DNA of 37,307 nt. Source: JBCCEJ01 sp039030335 (lineage in GTDB: Bacteria; Pseudomonadota; Gammaproteobacteria; HK1). The stretch is taken from the NCBI GenBank assembly GCA_039030335.1, contig JBCCEJ010000055.1, forward strand, positions 1 to 37,307, in the 5' to 3' direction. Below the pieces are notes generated by a model. That model did not search any database. It saw only the letters and a program-made list of their open reading frames with translations, and had not been told where the DNA came from. The number at the start of each line of letters is the position of its first letter. The first letter of the stretch is position 1. Below are positions 8,274 through 16,016 of this stretch, one piece after another. A program made the position numbers and the translations under genes.

Positions 8274-8615
8274 ATGACAACCGAACCTGATGACGACTGG
8301 CACGCGGTTTGCGGGGTTGACGATCTCGGCGACGAGGATGTGCTGCAGTACCTCGTTGACGGCGAAACGCCCGTTGCCGTCTACAACGTGGATGGAGAGT
8401 TCTACGCAACATCAGATCTGTGCACCTACCAACATGCAAGCCTGTCGGACGGATTTGTGGCGGACGACGAGATCGAGTGCCCGGCGCACCAGTGCCGCTT
8501 TCATATCGTGACAGGCGAAGTCCGGGCAGGCCCGGCCTCCGAAGACCTGGCCGCCTACTCAGTGCGGGTTCATGGCGATACCGTTTACGTACTGTTCGTC
8601 GACGAGCCGGCCTGA
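8274..8615 (+). CDS. Rieske-type ferredoxin-like protein with altered cluster motif
   Basis: The 113-residue cytoplasmic protein resembles the small Rieske ferredoxins that feed aromatic-ring dioxygenases (BphF type): an AVYNVDGEFYATSDLC lead-in, an SLSDGF loop, then ECPAHQCRFHIVTGEV. The second ligand box, CPAH, is normal (Cys69, His72). The first should read C-T-H but reads C-T-Y (Cys50, Tyr52), with a His two residues on at 54. A TAC-to-CAC change would restore the canonical motif. So either the protein binds its cluster unusually, has lost it, or the base is wrong. No dioxygenase subunit is nearby. AGAGAG upstream of the ATG is a plausible ribosome site. Confidence 0.82.
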   Translation: MTTEPDDDWHAVCGVDDLGDEDVLQYLVDGETPVAVYNVDGEFYATSDLCTYQHASLSDGFVADDEIECPAHQCRFHIVTGEVRAGPASEDLAAYSVRVHGDTVYVLFVDEPA

Positions 8616-8992
8616 CCGCGGTTCTCGAACTGAGCCACCTTGCATTCACCAGATGACAGGCTAGTCAACCGCCTGATTTTGCTTGTCTTTATGGCAATCG
8701 GGCACTTGGGAAGAAGTGTGGTCGCGACCGCAACGGCACACCTGCACGTGACTTCCAGTCGCTCTCGACAGCCCCTGCCACATTCGATGATCCGGCTGGA
8801 TACCCCTGATACGTCTGCCGTAACGACCGAGACCTGCCAGTTCTATCGGTGTTGATACGTCACAATAACTATGCCAAATCAGTTGTTTATGGATTCTTCA
8901 TTACCATCGACTTTTAACAAATAACTTCAAAAACCGAATCCGTCCGACTACTATGAGTGCATCTTCCTGCTCAAGCTGAACATTTACCGGCA
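8616..8992. other. Intergenic region with AT-rich island before the TolC-family gene
   Basis: About 375 bases. Frames here encode nothing recognisable. From about 8860 to 8940 the composition turns AT-rich, which is typical of a promoter region, but no -35/-10 pair with good spacing could be fixed. An alternative in-frame GTG for the next gene lies at 8957. Confidence 0.45.
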
Positions 8993-10351
8993 ATGCGTGA
9001 TCTGCCGAAGTCGCTATTGTTAAGCCGCACGCTCGCGGTAACCGGGCTCGCGTTCGCGTTGTCGATGCCGGCCGCGGCGACCGAGACCATCAATCTGGTG
9101 TCGGCGTTCCGACAAGGTCTCACGAATGACCCGACGTTCCTGAGCGCCGCTGCCCAGAACCGGGCGGCCAAGGAACTGATTCCGCAGGCCGAAGCCGCAC
9201 TGCTGCCTTCGGTGCAGATGTCTAGCAGCTTCAACGCCAATTTACGTTACGACTTTCGCCAGGGGGCAGCGCAGCGGCGCGACAGCTTCTTCAACGCCGG
9301 GCTGAGCCTCAGCCTTACGCAGCCCATCTACCGACAGGACCTCCGCATCCAGATCCGTCAGGCCAACACCCAGGTGGAACAGGCTGATGCGCAGTTTGCG
9401 TTTGCCATGCAGGCGCTCATCGTGCGGGTTGCGGACCGCTACTTCGCGGTGTTGGCGGCCGGCGATGCGCTGGAATTTGCGCAGGCTGAGAAAAACGCCA
9501 TCGAGCAGCAGCTGACGCAAAGCCAGCAGCGTTTCGAAGTGGGGCTGATCGCCATTACGGACGTGGAGGAAGCTCGGGCAGGTTTCGATCTCGCGACCGC
9601 CCAGGTGATCGCCGCCGAGAACAATCTGGCCGGCGCCTATGAGGCACTCCGCGAAGTGACCGGCGTCTACCAGACAGCGCTTTGGATCCTGGGACCAGAT
9701 AGCCCAACGCTCGTGGTTCCCGAACCCAATAACATCGACTCGTGGACTGAGACCGCACTACGTCAGAACCGTGAGCTCGAAGCCGCGCGTCTGCAGGTAG
9801 TTCGCCAGCGCGACGAGATTCGCCTGGTCGAGTCGGGGCACCTGCCCACCGTCAGCCTGGTCGGGAGCAGCGGCGTAACGTTTCAAAATGGCGCCGCGGT
9901 CAACAATTCGAGAACCATCGACAGCGCGGTCGGACTGCAGCTCAGCATGCCGATCTACCAGGGTGGCCTGTTGCTTTCGCAGGCCCGTAGCGCTCAGCAC
10001 TCACATGAACAGGCGTTGGAAGACCAGGAGCGGCAGCGCCGGGCCACGCAGCGGCTGGCGAGAGACTCGTTTCGTGGGGTGCTGTCGGGTATCTCGCAGG
10101 TCAAAGCTCTGAAGCAGGCGCTCGTTTCAGCGCGCAGCGCGCTCGAGGCGATCGAAGCCGGCTTCCAGGTAGGTACGCGCACGTCAGTGGATGTACTGAA
10201 TGCTCAGCGGGAGTTGTTCCGTACCCAGCGCGACTACTCGCAGGCTCGATATGACTACATCCTCAGTATTCTGCGTCTCAAACAGGCAGCCGGCACGCTC
10301 GCTCCGCCCGACCTCGCGCAGGTCAACGAGTGGCTGCAAGACGATGCATGA
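8993..10351 (+). CDS. tolC: TolC-family outer membrane channel
   Basis: The outer-membrane exit duct of tripartite efflux pumps and type I secretion systems. The ATG at 8993 is preferred to the GTG at 8957 because it begins a signal peptide directly (MRDLPKSLLLSRTLAVTGLA to MPAAA). The mature 420 or so residues show the internal duplication of the family: segments starting INLVSAFRQGLTNDP and, in the second half, TALRQNRELEAARLQVV, with long helices and repeated features such as FEVGLIAITDVEEARA and FQVGTRTSVDVLNAQRELF. No adaptor or inner-membrane pump gene is adjacent, which suits the general TolC rather than a dedicated one. The gene symbol is by family. Confidence 0.9.
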   Translation: MRDLPKSLLLSRTLAVTGLAFALSMPAAATETINLVSAFRQGLTNDPTFLSAAAQNRAAKELIPQAEAALLPSVQMSSSFNANLRYDFRQGAAQRRDSFFNAGLSLSLTQPIYRQDLRIQIRQANTQVEQADAQFAFAMQALIVRVADRYFAVLAAGDALEFAQAEKNAIEQQLTQSQQRFEVGLIAITDVEEARAGFDLATAQVIAAENNLAGAYEALREVTGVYQTALWILGPDSPTLVVPEPNNIDSWTETALRQNRELEAARLQVVRQRDEIRLVESGHLPTVSLVGSSGVTFQNGAAVNNSRTIDSAVGLQLSMPIYQGGLLLSQARSAQHSHEQALEDQERQRRATQRLARDSFRGVLSGISQVKALKQALVSARSALEAIEAGFQVGTRTSVDVLNAQRELFRTQRDYSQARYDYILSILRLKQAAGTLAPPDLAQVNEWLQDDA

Positions 10352-10394
10352 CACGAGCGGCAGCCCGTCGGCGCGAGCCGAGGATCCGCATGGT

Positions 10395-10416
10395 GGCCGC
10401 GTCTGAGCGCGCGGCC
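10395..10416. terminator. GC-rich hairpin between convergent genes
   Basis: GGCCGCG (10395-10401) pairs with CGCGGCC (10410-10416) across an 8-nt loop, between the ends of the TolC gene (plus) and the 10425-10910 gene (minus). No T-run is present, so termination is only inferred from position. Confidence 0.35.
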
Positions 10417-10424
10417 GCCGGTTC

Positions 10425-10910
10425 TCAAGGTGCTCGGGCTACCGGCTCCAGGCTCCAGATAAGATCGCGCGCTGCCCGGTAGCCGTCCTCTTCGTCGAAA
10501 TAGGCCGCCACCTCGATAGAGTCGGTTGCGCCGATCGCGACCCCGTAGGTGCCGAGCAACCCAACATCATCATCGTGCACCTCGTTCAGCCGGTAGCACG
10601 CAACAGTGCTGAGTGGGCGACGGGCGATGACGAGACCGTAGGCCGCCTCCGGAACGGCGCGCCGAAACGCGGTCATCCGGTCGGCAGCAGACACGCCCGG
10701 CCGGCTCGACCTCACAACAGTCAGCCAGAATGTCAGGCCGGACCGCCAGAGCACCACGGAGCCCCCGCTGATGCGCCGGTTGTGCGGGGCGCCAAGCGTC
10801 ACTCGCCAGCCATCGATCGCCTCGACGCATCCTTCGACCACCGGAAAGCGTGGGTGCAGGTCGTATGCGTCGTCTTCGGGCCCGGTCAAGATACGGCTGT
10901 CCTTCGGCAA
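10425..10910 (-). CDS. Hypothetical protein
   Basis: A 161-residue protein of unrecognised family, with alternating hydrophobic strands and a mildly acidic composition and no signal peptide or membrane segment. The start is doubtful. The first usable codon is TTG at 10910. The frame stays open for ten more codons to a TGA at 10943-10941, and those codons (VDPVSQLLND) look protein-like but contain no ATG, GTG or TTG. The true start may have been lost or misread. It lies downstream of the sugar dehydrogenase on the same strand with about 115 bases between. Confidence 0.55.
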   Translation of the reverse strand: MPKDSRILTGPEDDAYDLHPRFPVVEGCVEAIDGWRVTLGAPHNRRISGGSVVLWRSGLTFWLTVVRSSRPGVSAADRMTAFRRAVPEAAYGLVIARRPLSTVACYRLNEVHDDDVGLLGTYGVAIGATDSIEVAAYFDEEDGYRAARDLIWSLEPVARAP

Positions 10911-11025
10911 GTCATTGAGCAGCTGCGAAACCGGGTCAACTCAGACCAACCCCCTCGCAGGCTTTCAGTGCCGCCACTACGGCTCTTTGGGCTGGCGAGA
11001 CTCGCCACCGTACGGCACCGGCTGC

Positions 11026-12168
11026 TCAGCGTGCACCCGTCACGCGGATCAACCTGCCCCTGGAACTGTCGGTCAACATCCAGACAGCACCGTCCGGGCC
11101 TGTGCGCACATCGCGGATGCGTCCAAACTCACCCTCAAAATAGCGTTCTTCAGCAACGACCCGTTCGCCATTCAGAATGAGGCGGGAGAGGTGCTGCCCG
11201 CGTAGCGCGCCCGCCAGCAACGAGCCGCGCCAACCATCGATCCGCGCATTTCCAGGGTCGTAGAAAGCGAGACCCGACGGTGCTATCGAGGGGTCCCAGT
11301 AGTAGATCGGCTGCTCGAACCCTGGGGCTTCGGTGCCGCGTTCGAACGGGGCACCAGAGTAATTGGTTCCGTAAGAAATAAGTGGCCAACCGTAGTTGAG
11401 ACCGGCCTTCGGCGCGTTGATCTCATCGCCGCCCGCCGCGCCGTGCGACAAAGTCCAGAGCTTGCCGGTCACCGGATGGATGGCAGCGCCCTGCGCATTG
11501 CGGTGACCGATGGACCAGATCTCCGGCAGTGCCTTGCGACCATCAGCGAACGGGTTATCGACCGGCACGGAGCCGTCGCGGTTCACACGCACCACCGAAC
11601 CGGCGTGATCGAACGGGTCCTGGGCGCGAAGCTGGGTACCGCGGTCACCGAGCGTGACGAATAGCGTCCGGTCTGGTGCAAAGCGCAGGCGCGAACCGAA
11701 ATGACGACCGCCACCACTTTTGTTGTTCGCCTGAAAGATCCGCGTGAAGTTGTCGAGGCGCCCGGCGTTCAGATTGAGACGACCATGGCCCACCGCAGTG
11801 CCGAAATCACCGCTGCCACCAGCCTCTTCCGCATAGGAAAGGAACACGAGGCCGGTCTGAGAGAAGTCCGGATCCAAGGCGATATCGAGTAAACCGCCCT
11901 GCCCGACCACCGCGGCACGCGGCACCCCGCGCAGCGGGTCTGAAACGCTCCCGTCTCTGACGTGGCGCAACGCGCCAGTACGCTCGGTTACGAGCACCGA
12001 GCCATCCGGCAGAAACGCCATCGCCCACGGCCGGTCCAGGCCCGATGCAACGACTTCGGCCGTGACTTCCACGGTGGCCTGACGCACCACACAGCACTGA
12101 CTGGCGAGCACGGGGAGTCCGCACAGCGCCAGCACCATTCCCAGGGCAACACGTTGCGACAAAGACAT
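11026..12168 (-). CDS. PQQ-dependent sugar dehydrogenase (YliI/Gdh type)
   Basis: A 380-residue exported beta-propeller of the glucose/sorbosone dehydrogenase family, which oxidises aldose sugars in the periplasm with pyrroloquinoline quinone. The ATG at 12168 begins a signal peptide (MSLSQRVALGMVLALCGLPVLA) and has GAGAGG 8 nt upstream; an open extension to 12348 lacks such features. Family blocks include FLPDGSVLVTERTG, GLLDIALDPDF, GGRHFGSRLRF, LGDRGTQLRAQDP, EIWSIGHRNAQG and LNYGWPLISYGTNY. No PQQ biosynthesis genes are in the window. It lies downstream of panC on the same strand, with 198 bases between. Confidence 0.9.
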   Translation of the reverse strand: MSLSQRVALGMVLALCGLPVLASQCCVVRQATVEVTAEVVASGLDRPWAMAFLPDGSVLVTERTGALRHVRDGSVSDPLRGVPRAAVVGQGGLLDIALDPDFSQTGLVFLSYAEEAGGSGDFGTAVGHGRLNLNAGRLDNFTRIFQANNKSGGGRHFGSRLRFAPDRTLFVTLGDRGTQLRAQDPFDHAGSVVRVNRDGSVPVDNPFADGRKALPEIWSIGHRNAQGAAIHPVTGKLWTLSHGAAGGDEINAPKAGLNYGWPLISYGTNYSGAPFERGTEAPGFEQPIYYWDPSIAPSGLAFYDPGNARIDGWRGSLLAGALRGQHLSRLILNGERVVAEERYFEGEFGRIRDVRTGPDGAVWMLTDSSRGRLIRVTGAR

Positions 12169-12366
12169 ACACAACCTCTCGGATTCAATGATGGGCCGGG
12201 GTCGACGACAGACCGCCTTCTCGACATATCGATGTCTCGACCCGACCGGTGTCTGGGGCGGGTACTCACGCCAAACAGACGGGTGCCCGAACCGATACCT
12301 GCGCTCCACCCGGCCAACCTGGCAACGGCGTGCCAGGCGGCTGGTCAAGCGCCTGCGCGGCGGCCG

Positions 12367-13203
12367 TCAGACGCGTAAGTTATCGATAAGACGCACGTCC
12401 CCGAACCAGGCGGCGACCGAGACGAGCGCGCCGGAAGCGCCAACCTGATCGAGTTCGGTCAAGGTTACCGGATCGGCGACGCTGACATAATCGATCTCCG
12501 TGACATCGGTGCAGGACAGGGACGCACGCACGCATTCACGAAGTACCTCAGCACGCCTTTCGCCATGCGAGTACTGCGCTTGGGCGGCGCGTAGCCCGGC
12601 GTACAAAGCCGCCGCCTGCTCGCGGTCACGCAAACGGAGCCTCACGTTTCTCGAGCTCATCGCAAGACCGTCGGTCTCGCGTACCGTCTCACAAATGACA
12701 ACCGACAGGTTGAAGTTCAGATCTTCGACCATCCGCTGAATGGTCAACGCCTGCTGGGCGTCTTTCTGACCGAAGTACGCCCGTGTCGGCTGAAACACGT
12801 TGAAGAGCTTCGCGACGACCGTCGCAACGCCCCGAAAATGCCCGGCCCGGCTTTGCCCTTCTAGCGGCCGGGTCACTTCTTCCACATCAATGTATGTTTG
12901 GAAACCAGCCGGGTAGACCACCTCAGGCGCCGGCACCCACACGACATCGACCTGCGCGTCGGCCAGCAATGCCAGGTCACGCGTCAGGTCGGTCGGGTAG
13001 GCATCCAGATCGCCCGTATTCTCAAACTGTGTTGGATTGACGAAGATACTGACACCGACGTGCGTGTTTTCCTGGCGCGCGCGGTGCACGAGGCTCATGT
13101 GACCGTCGTGCAGGAAACCCATCGTGGGCACGAGACCCCACGTTGAGTCAGCGTCACGCCAGCGCGCAATGCGTACATCGGCAATGGTCTTAACTATCTT
13201 CAT
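12367..13203 (-). CDS. panC: Pantothenate synthetase
   Basis: It condenses pantoate with beta-alanine using ATP in vitamin B5 and coenzyme A synthesis. The 278-residue length is normal. The nucleotide-binding HIGH-type motif appears as HDGHMSLV after VPTMGFL, followed by SIFVNPTQF, GHFRGVATVVAKLFN, YFGQKDAQQ and the second signature MSSRN. panB and panD, often adjacent, are absent. No good Shine-Dalgarno precedes the ATG. It is the first gene of a minus-strand pair with the sugar dehydrogenase. Confidence 0.96.
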   Translation of the reverse strand: MKIVKTIADVRIARWRDADSTWGLVPTMGFLHDGHMSLVHRARQENTHVGVSIFVNPTQFENTGDLDAYPTDLTRDLALLADAQVDVVWVPAPEVVYPAGFQTYIDVEEVTRPLEGQSRAGHFRGVATVVAKLFNVFQPTRAYFGQKDAQQALTIQRMVEDLNFNLSVVICETVRETDGLAMSSRNVRLRLRDREQAAALYAGLRAAQAQYSHGERRAEVLRECVRASLSCTDVTEIDYVSVADPVTLTELDQVGASGALVSVAAWFGDVRLIDNLRV

Positions 13204-13369
13204 TGTGAGAATTCGTTACCACGGTCCTGTTCTGGCGCCGCGCAGTGTATAGCAGCGACGGAGACCGGCAACCCGGCCTCACCGCGAAGCCGGCAGCAAC
13301 GCCGGGGCGGGCGCCATCTGACGACGTGCGCACCTGACCTGATGTTGTCCCAACGCCCGAACCGAACGA

Positions 13370-13990
13370 TCACGCTGACGGTTCGACATCGACCGCCGAC
13401 ATCGCGGCAGCCAGCGGCGCATTGGTGTCTGCCAACGCGTCGACTACGCCTTTGCGGTCGGCCTCACCACGATTCTGATTCAGTTTGAACTTGCCCGACA
13501 GCTCGATTACCTCGACTTCGAAAGCGACGATCGCTGACAGCATGCGTTGATTCGTACTGGATTCCATATCGAGACGCCACGGTGATTCTTGCAAGCTCTC
13601 GAATCGGGCGGTCAATGCGCTGACCGTGGCGGCTGCATCTGTCTCGCTGTGCAGTACCCGTACCGGACCGCACGCGTGTACAGCGATGTAGTTCCAGGTT
13701 GGTACCAGGTTCGGGCTCTCGTACCAGGCTGGCGATACGTAGTCGTGCGGCCCCTGAAAGACAACGAGAGCCGAGCCTTCCTCTTCGAGCTGCTTCCAGT
13801 GTGGATTGGCGCGCGCCATATGCGCCTGAAGCACGCCAAACTCGCCGCGCGAACGATCGAGTAACCACGGGAGGTGCGTCACAGTCGGTACTGACTCGTG
13901 GGCTGTTACCAACAAGCCAAACGGATAGTCATCTACAACTTGTTGCAGCTTCGCAAGATCGTGCTCAGCGAACGAACGTGGGGTGTACAC
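13370..13990 (-). CDS. PaiB-like FMN-binding regulatory protein
   Basis: A 206-residue member of the PaiB/FMN-binding split-barrel family, named after the Bacillus PAI 2 protein that affects protease and sporulation genes. It begins MYTPRSFAEHDLAKLQ, as the family does. It contains FGLLVTAHESVPTVTHLPWLL, the YVSPAWYES motif, PTWNYIAVHACG and the C-terminal GKFKLNQN segment, typical signatures of the group. The GTG start at 13990 is supported by GAGGAG about 8 nt upstream and by alignment with family N-termini. In most bacteria its role is undefined. It stands alone between panC and lexA on the same strand. Confidence 0.85.
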   Translation of the reverse strand: MYTPRSFAEHDLAKLQQVVDDYPFGLLVTAHESVPTVTHLPWLLDRSRGEFGVLQAHMARANPHWKQLEEEGSALVVFQGPHDYVSPAWYESPNLVPTWNYIAVHACGPVRVLHSETDAAATVSALTARFESLQESPWRLDMESSTNQRMLSAIVAFEVEVIELSGKFKLNQNRGEADRKGVVDALADTNAPLAAAMSAVDVEPSA

Positions 13991-14309
13991 GGGCAGCTCC
14001 TCGCTTCCGCGCCAGCCACCGGGAGCCCTCTCCCGCGTGGAGCGCGCTACGGCACCTCACCATTGTCGCCGCAGTAGCCGGTTCGACGCGAGGGCCCAAG
14101 CGGAAAGGGACACCAGACTTCGTTGCCCGAACCAGTCATGAGATCGACCAGGTCAGCACGACGCCAAGGGCGACCGGGTGGAGGCGCTTCGCCCGAGCGC
14201 TCCCGAAACCCCGAATGAAGGCGCACGCAAGGCAAATACCCCAGATTCGTGCGCCTCGCCCCCCGGCGCCCTGGTGTGGTGGCAGACGCGCAAACTTGAC
14301 AGCACGGGC
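13991..14309. other. Intergenic region after lexA with long-loop inverted repeat
   Basis: About 320 bases with no convincing gene. AGGCGCACG (14219-14227) and CGTGCGCCT (14248-14256) form a 9-bp inverted repeat around a 20-nt loop and could end the lexA transcript, though no T-run follows. Confidence 0.4.
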
Positions 14310-14930
14310 CTAGAGGTAGGACCGCATCTGCCCTACGACGACGCCCTGAATGGCGACCCGGTTTGGATTGAAATGCATCGCCTCCATGGCGCTGTTCGCC
14401 GGGCATAGCACTATTTCTCCAGGCCGCTGCAGAATCCTCTTCAGTGTGGCCTCATGGCCGTCGATCAGCGCCACGACGATCTCACCGTTGTGCGCCTCGG
14501 TGCGGTGCTCCACAACGACGAGGTCGCCGTCGAGAATGCCGTCCTCCATCATCGAATCGCCCCGCACACGCAAGACATAGCACGGGTTGGGCGACCGCAA
14601 GGTTGGCGGAATGGCTACCGTCTCGCCCGAATCGAGTGCTTCAATGGGGCGTCCGGCGGCGATGTATCCATAGAGCGGGAGTTCATCGTCATTGGCTGGC
14701 GCCGGGAGTTCGATGAGCCTCACCCCCCGTTGCTTGCGCCCCATAGGCTCGACCAGACCGGCATCGATGAGCGCTGCGACATGTTTGTGCATCGAGCCCC
14801 GGGAGCTCAGTCCGAGCGCCGTACAGAGTTCATCCAGACTCGGCGTGTCGTGCGGATGCGCGGCGAGATAGTTGTAGATTTCACGCTGGCGCCGCGTCAA
14901 CGCCTGCAAAACTCCGGCATCGGGTGGCAT
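14310..14930 (-). CDS. lexA: LexA SOS-response repressor
   Basis: LexA represses DNA-damage genes and cleaves itself when RecA is activated. The 206-residue protein has an N-terminal winged helix-turn-helix (LTRRQREIYNYLAAH, then SLDELCTALGLSSRGSMHKH). The self-cleavage site Ala92-Gly93 lies in YIAAGRPI, and the catalytic Ser126 (GDSMMEDGI) and Lys164 (ATLKRIL) are intact. The recognition region, SSRGSMHKHVAAL, differs from that of E. coli LexA, so a different operator is expected. It follows a small membrane-protein gene by only 5 bases, both behind a promoter at 15286-15313 carrying a GTTC-N7-GTTC element. GGAG about 11 nt before the ATG is the likely ribosome site. Confidence 0.95.
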   Translation of the reverse strand: MPPDAGVLQALTRRQREIYNYLAAHPHDTPSLDELCTALGLSSRGSMHKHVAALIDAGLVEPMGRKQRGVRLIELPAPANDDELPLYGYIAAGRPIEALDSGETVAIPPTLRSPNPCYVLRVRGDSMMEDGILDGDLVVVEHRTEAHNGEIVVALIDGHEATLKRILQRPGEIVLCPANSAMEAMHFNPNRVAIQGVVVGQMRSYL

Positions 14931-14935
14931 CAGCT

Positions 14936-15124
14936 TCAGGCTCCGGGTGCGGTTGCGACCAGATTGATCAACGTAACGAGCGCGATCAGCACTGCCAGCC
15001 CTGCTCCCCCGAGATCCAGGGGCAATGAGGAGTTACGGCCAGGTTCATCGACCATCGCGTTGACGGGCTCGCGAAGTTGGTCGCGCATGAAGAATCGGTT
15101 GGCATCGTTACCGCGGTTTTTCAT
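14936..15124 (-). CDS. Small single-pass membrane protein in the lexA operon
   Basis: A 62-residue protein beginning MKNRGNDANRFFMRDQL, with a polar N-terminal half and one hydrophobic segment near residues 39-58 (GAGLAVLIALVTLINLVATA) at the C-terminus. The family is not recognised. Its stop lies 5 bases before the lexA start, so the two are probably cotranscribed and coupled. The ATG at 15124 has GGAG about 12 nt upstream; a TTG at 15181 would add 19 residues. In several lineages a small SOS-induced division inhibitor sits next to lexA (YneA, SulA) or is a tiny membrane protein (SidA). That role is an inference from position here. Confidence 0.6.
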   Translation of the reverse strand: MKNRGNDANRFFMRDQLREPVNAMVDEPGRNSSLPLDLGGAGLAVLIALVTLINLVATAPGA

Positions 15125-15285
15125 TACTGGGGCGGGCTCCGTGTTGGCTCCGCGGGGGCGTCTTGCACGATCGGCCCACAAGCAGGCCCGGCGCGTTACG
15201 TTCCCGGCGAAATTTCATCGGCCGACAACCGGCTGGGCGGTCAGGGACAGCCAGCGCCAGTTCTCTGTCGGTTCTCCTGGCTTTG

Positions 15286-15313
15286 ATTATAGAACGGATG
15301 GAGAACATGTCCA
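15286..15313 (-). promoter_or_regulatory. lexA-operon promoter with SOS-box-like element
   Basis: On the minus strand TGGACA (15313-15308) and a perfect TATAAT (15291-15286) are 16 nt apart, a strong sigma-70 promoter. Between them is GTTC-N7-GTTC (forward-strand GAAC at 15292-15295 and 15303-15306), the LexA-box form known from Alphaproteobacteria. Binding there would block RNA polymerase. Confidence 0.65.
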
Positions 15314-15378
15314 GTCTCGGATCGTGTCGTCGTGACGAGCACGAACCGCGGTGGGCGAATATCGTGCGTAATCGCGGC

Positions 15379-15412
15379 TATACTCAGTGACGGCTACCAG
15401 CCAGACTGGTAG
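15379..15412 (+). promoter_or_regulatory. Candidate -10 and adjacent inverted repeat upstream of the cNMP-domain gene
   Basis: TATACT (15379-15384) lies about 100 bases before the start at 15487; no good -35 was found. CTACCAG (15394-15400) and CTGGTAG (15406-15412) form a 7-bp inverted repeat with a 5-nt loop where transcription would begin. It could be an operator or a 5' hairpin. Confidence 0.35.
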
Positions 15413-15486
15413 TGGCCGCAGCGGGACGGAGACTTCTGCGTAGTTCAATCCTAAGTGGTCGAGTGCCCAACCCACAGGGATCAGCC

Positions 15487-15999
15487 ATGTCCGACACGAT
15501 ACTCACGATCAACCCGGCCGAGTTCAATCAGCTGCCTTTGTTCAAGTCGGTCAGCATCTTCGACGTCGAAGACATCTTGCTGAAGTGCCCACTGCTCAGG
15601 ATCGACGAAGGGCGGGTGATTCTCGCCGCAGGACAGCCCAACGAACGCATGTACATCGTGCTTCGCGGCGAGGTTACGGTGCGCCTCGAGTCGCCCGACA
15701 ATGACCCGGTCGCGACGTTGGGAAGCGGCGACGTGTTCGGCGAACTGAGCGTTATCGATGGCGAGCCGACTTCTGCATTCGTGGTCGCAGAGCGCCGTTG
15801 CCGGCTGCTCGGCCTGGATCGGGACGCACTTTGGGAACTGTTCCGGCGCACACCCTATATGGCGAACAACCTGCTGACGATATTGACCGGGCGGATTCGC
15901 AACAGCAACAAACAGTACGAAGAACTGCAGCGCCGCATGAACGGCATAACTGCGGAGCCGGAACCCGAGGGCGATCTGGAACTGAGCGACCCGGAGTAG
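15487..15999 (+). CDS. Cyclic-nucleotide-binding-domain protein
   Basis: A 170-residue protein made essentially of one cNMP-binding beta-roll. It begins FNQLPLFKSVSIFDVEDI, followed by ILAAGQPNERMYIVLRGEVTV and the phosphate-cassette-like GDVFGELSVIDGEPTSAFV (residues 81-99). The cassette lacks the usual Arg that contacts the cyclic phosphate (PTSA instead of PRxA), so cAMP binding is uncertain. There is no C-terminal DNA-binding helix-turn-helix of the CRP type; the C-terminus is helical and then acidic. It is therefore not a CRP-like regulator but perhaps a sensor or scaffold. The ATG at 15487 follows an AGGGA. It converges with gpmI across 17 bases. Confidence 0.8.
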   Translation: MSDTILTINPAEFNQLPLFKSVSIFDVEDILLKCPLLRIDEGRVILAAGQPNERMYIVLRGEVTVRLESPDNDPVATLGSGDVFGELSVIDGEPTSAFVVAERRCRLLGLDRDALWELFRRTPYMANNLLTILTGRIRNSNKQYEELQRRMNGITAEPEPEGDLELSDPE

Positions 16000-16016
16000 C
16001 TGGCTGCTACCCGAAC

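Noticed and set aside
8640..8855. A 71-codon open frame between the Rieske and TolC genes
   Set aside because: It starts with TTG, has no ribosome site, and its composition is unlike a protein of this genome.
10575..11180. A 201-codon plus-strand frame across the 10.4-kb unknown gene and the sugar dehydrogenase
   Set aside because: It crosses two better-supported minus-strand genes and is rich in Arg, Pro and His, as GC shadows are.
12221..12240. GACAT/ATGTC inverted repeat upstream of the sugar dehydrogenase as an operator
   Set aside because: The arms are only 5 bp with a 4-nt loop, too short to separate from chance.
15487..15999. CRP/FNR-type transcription factor
   Set aside because: There is no C-terminal helix-turn-helix; the protein ends soon after the cNMP fold.
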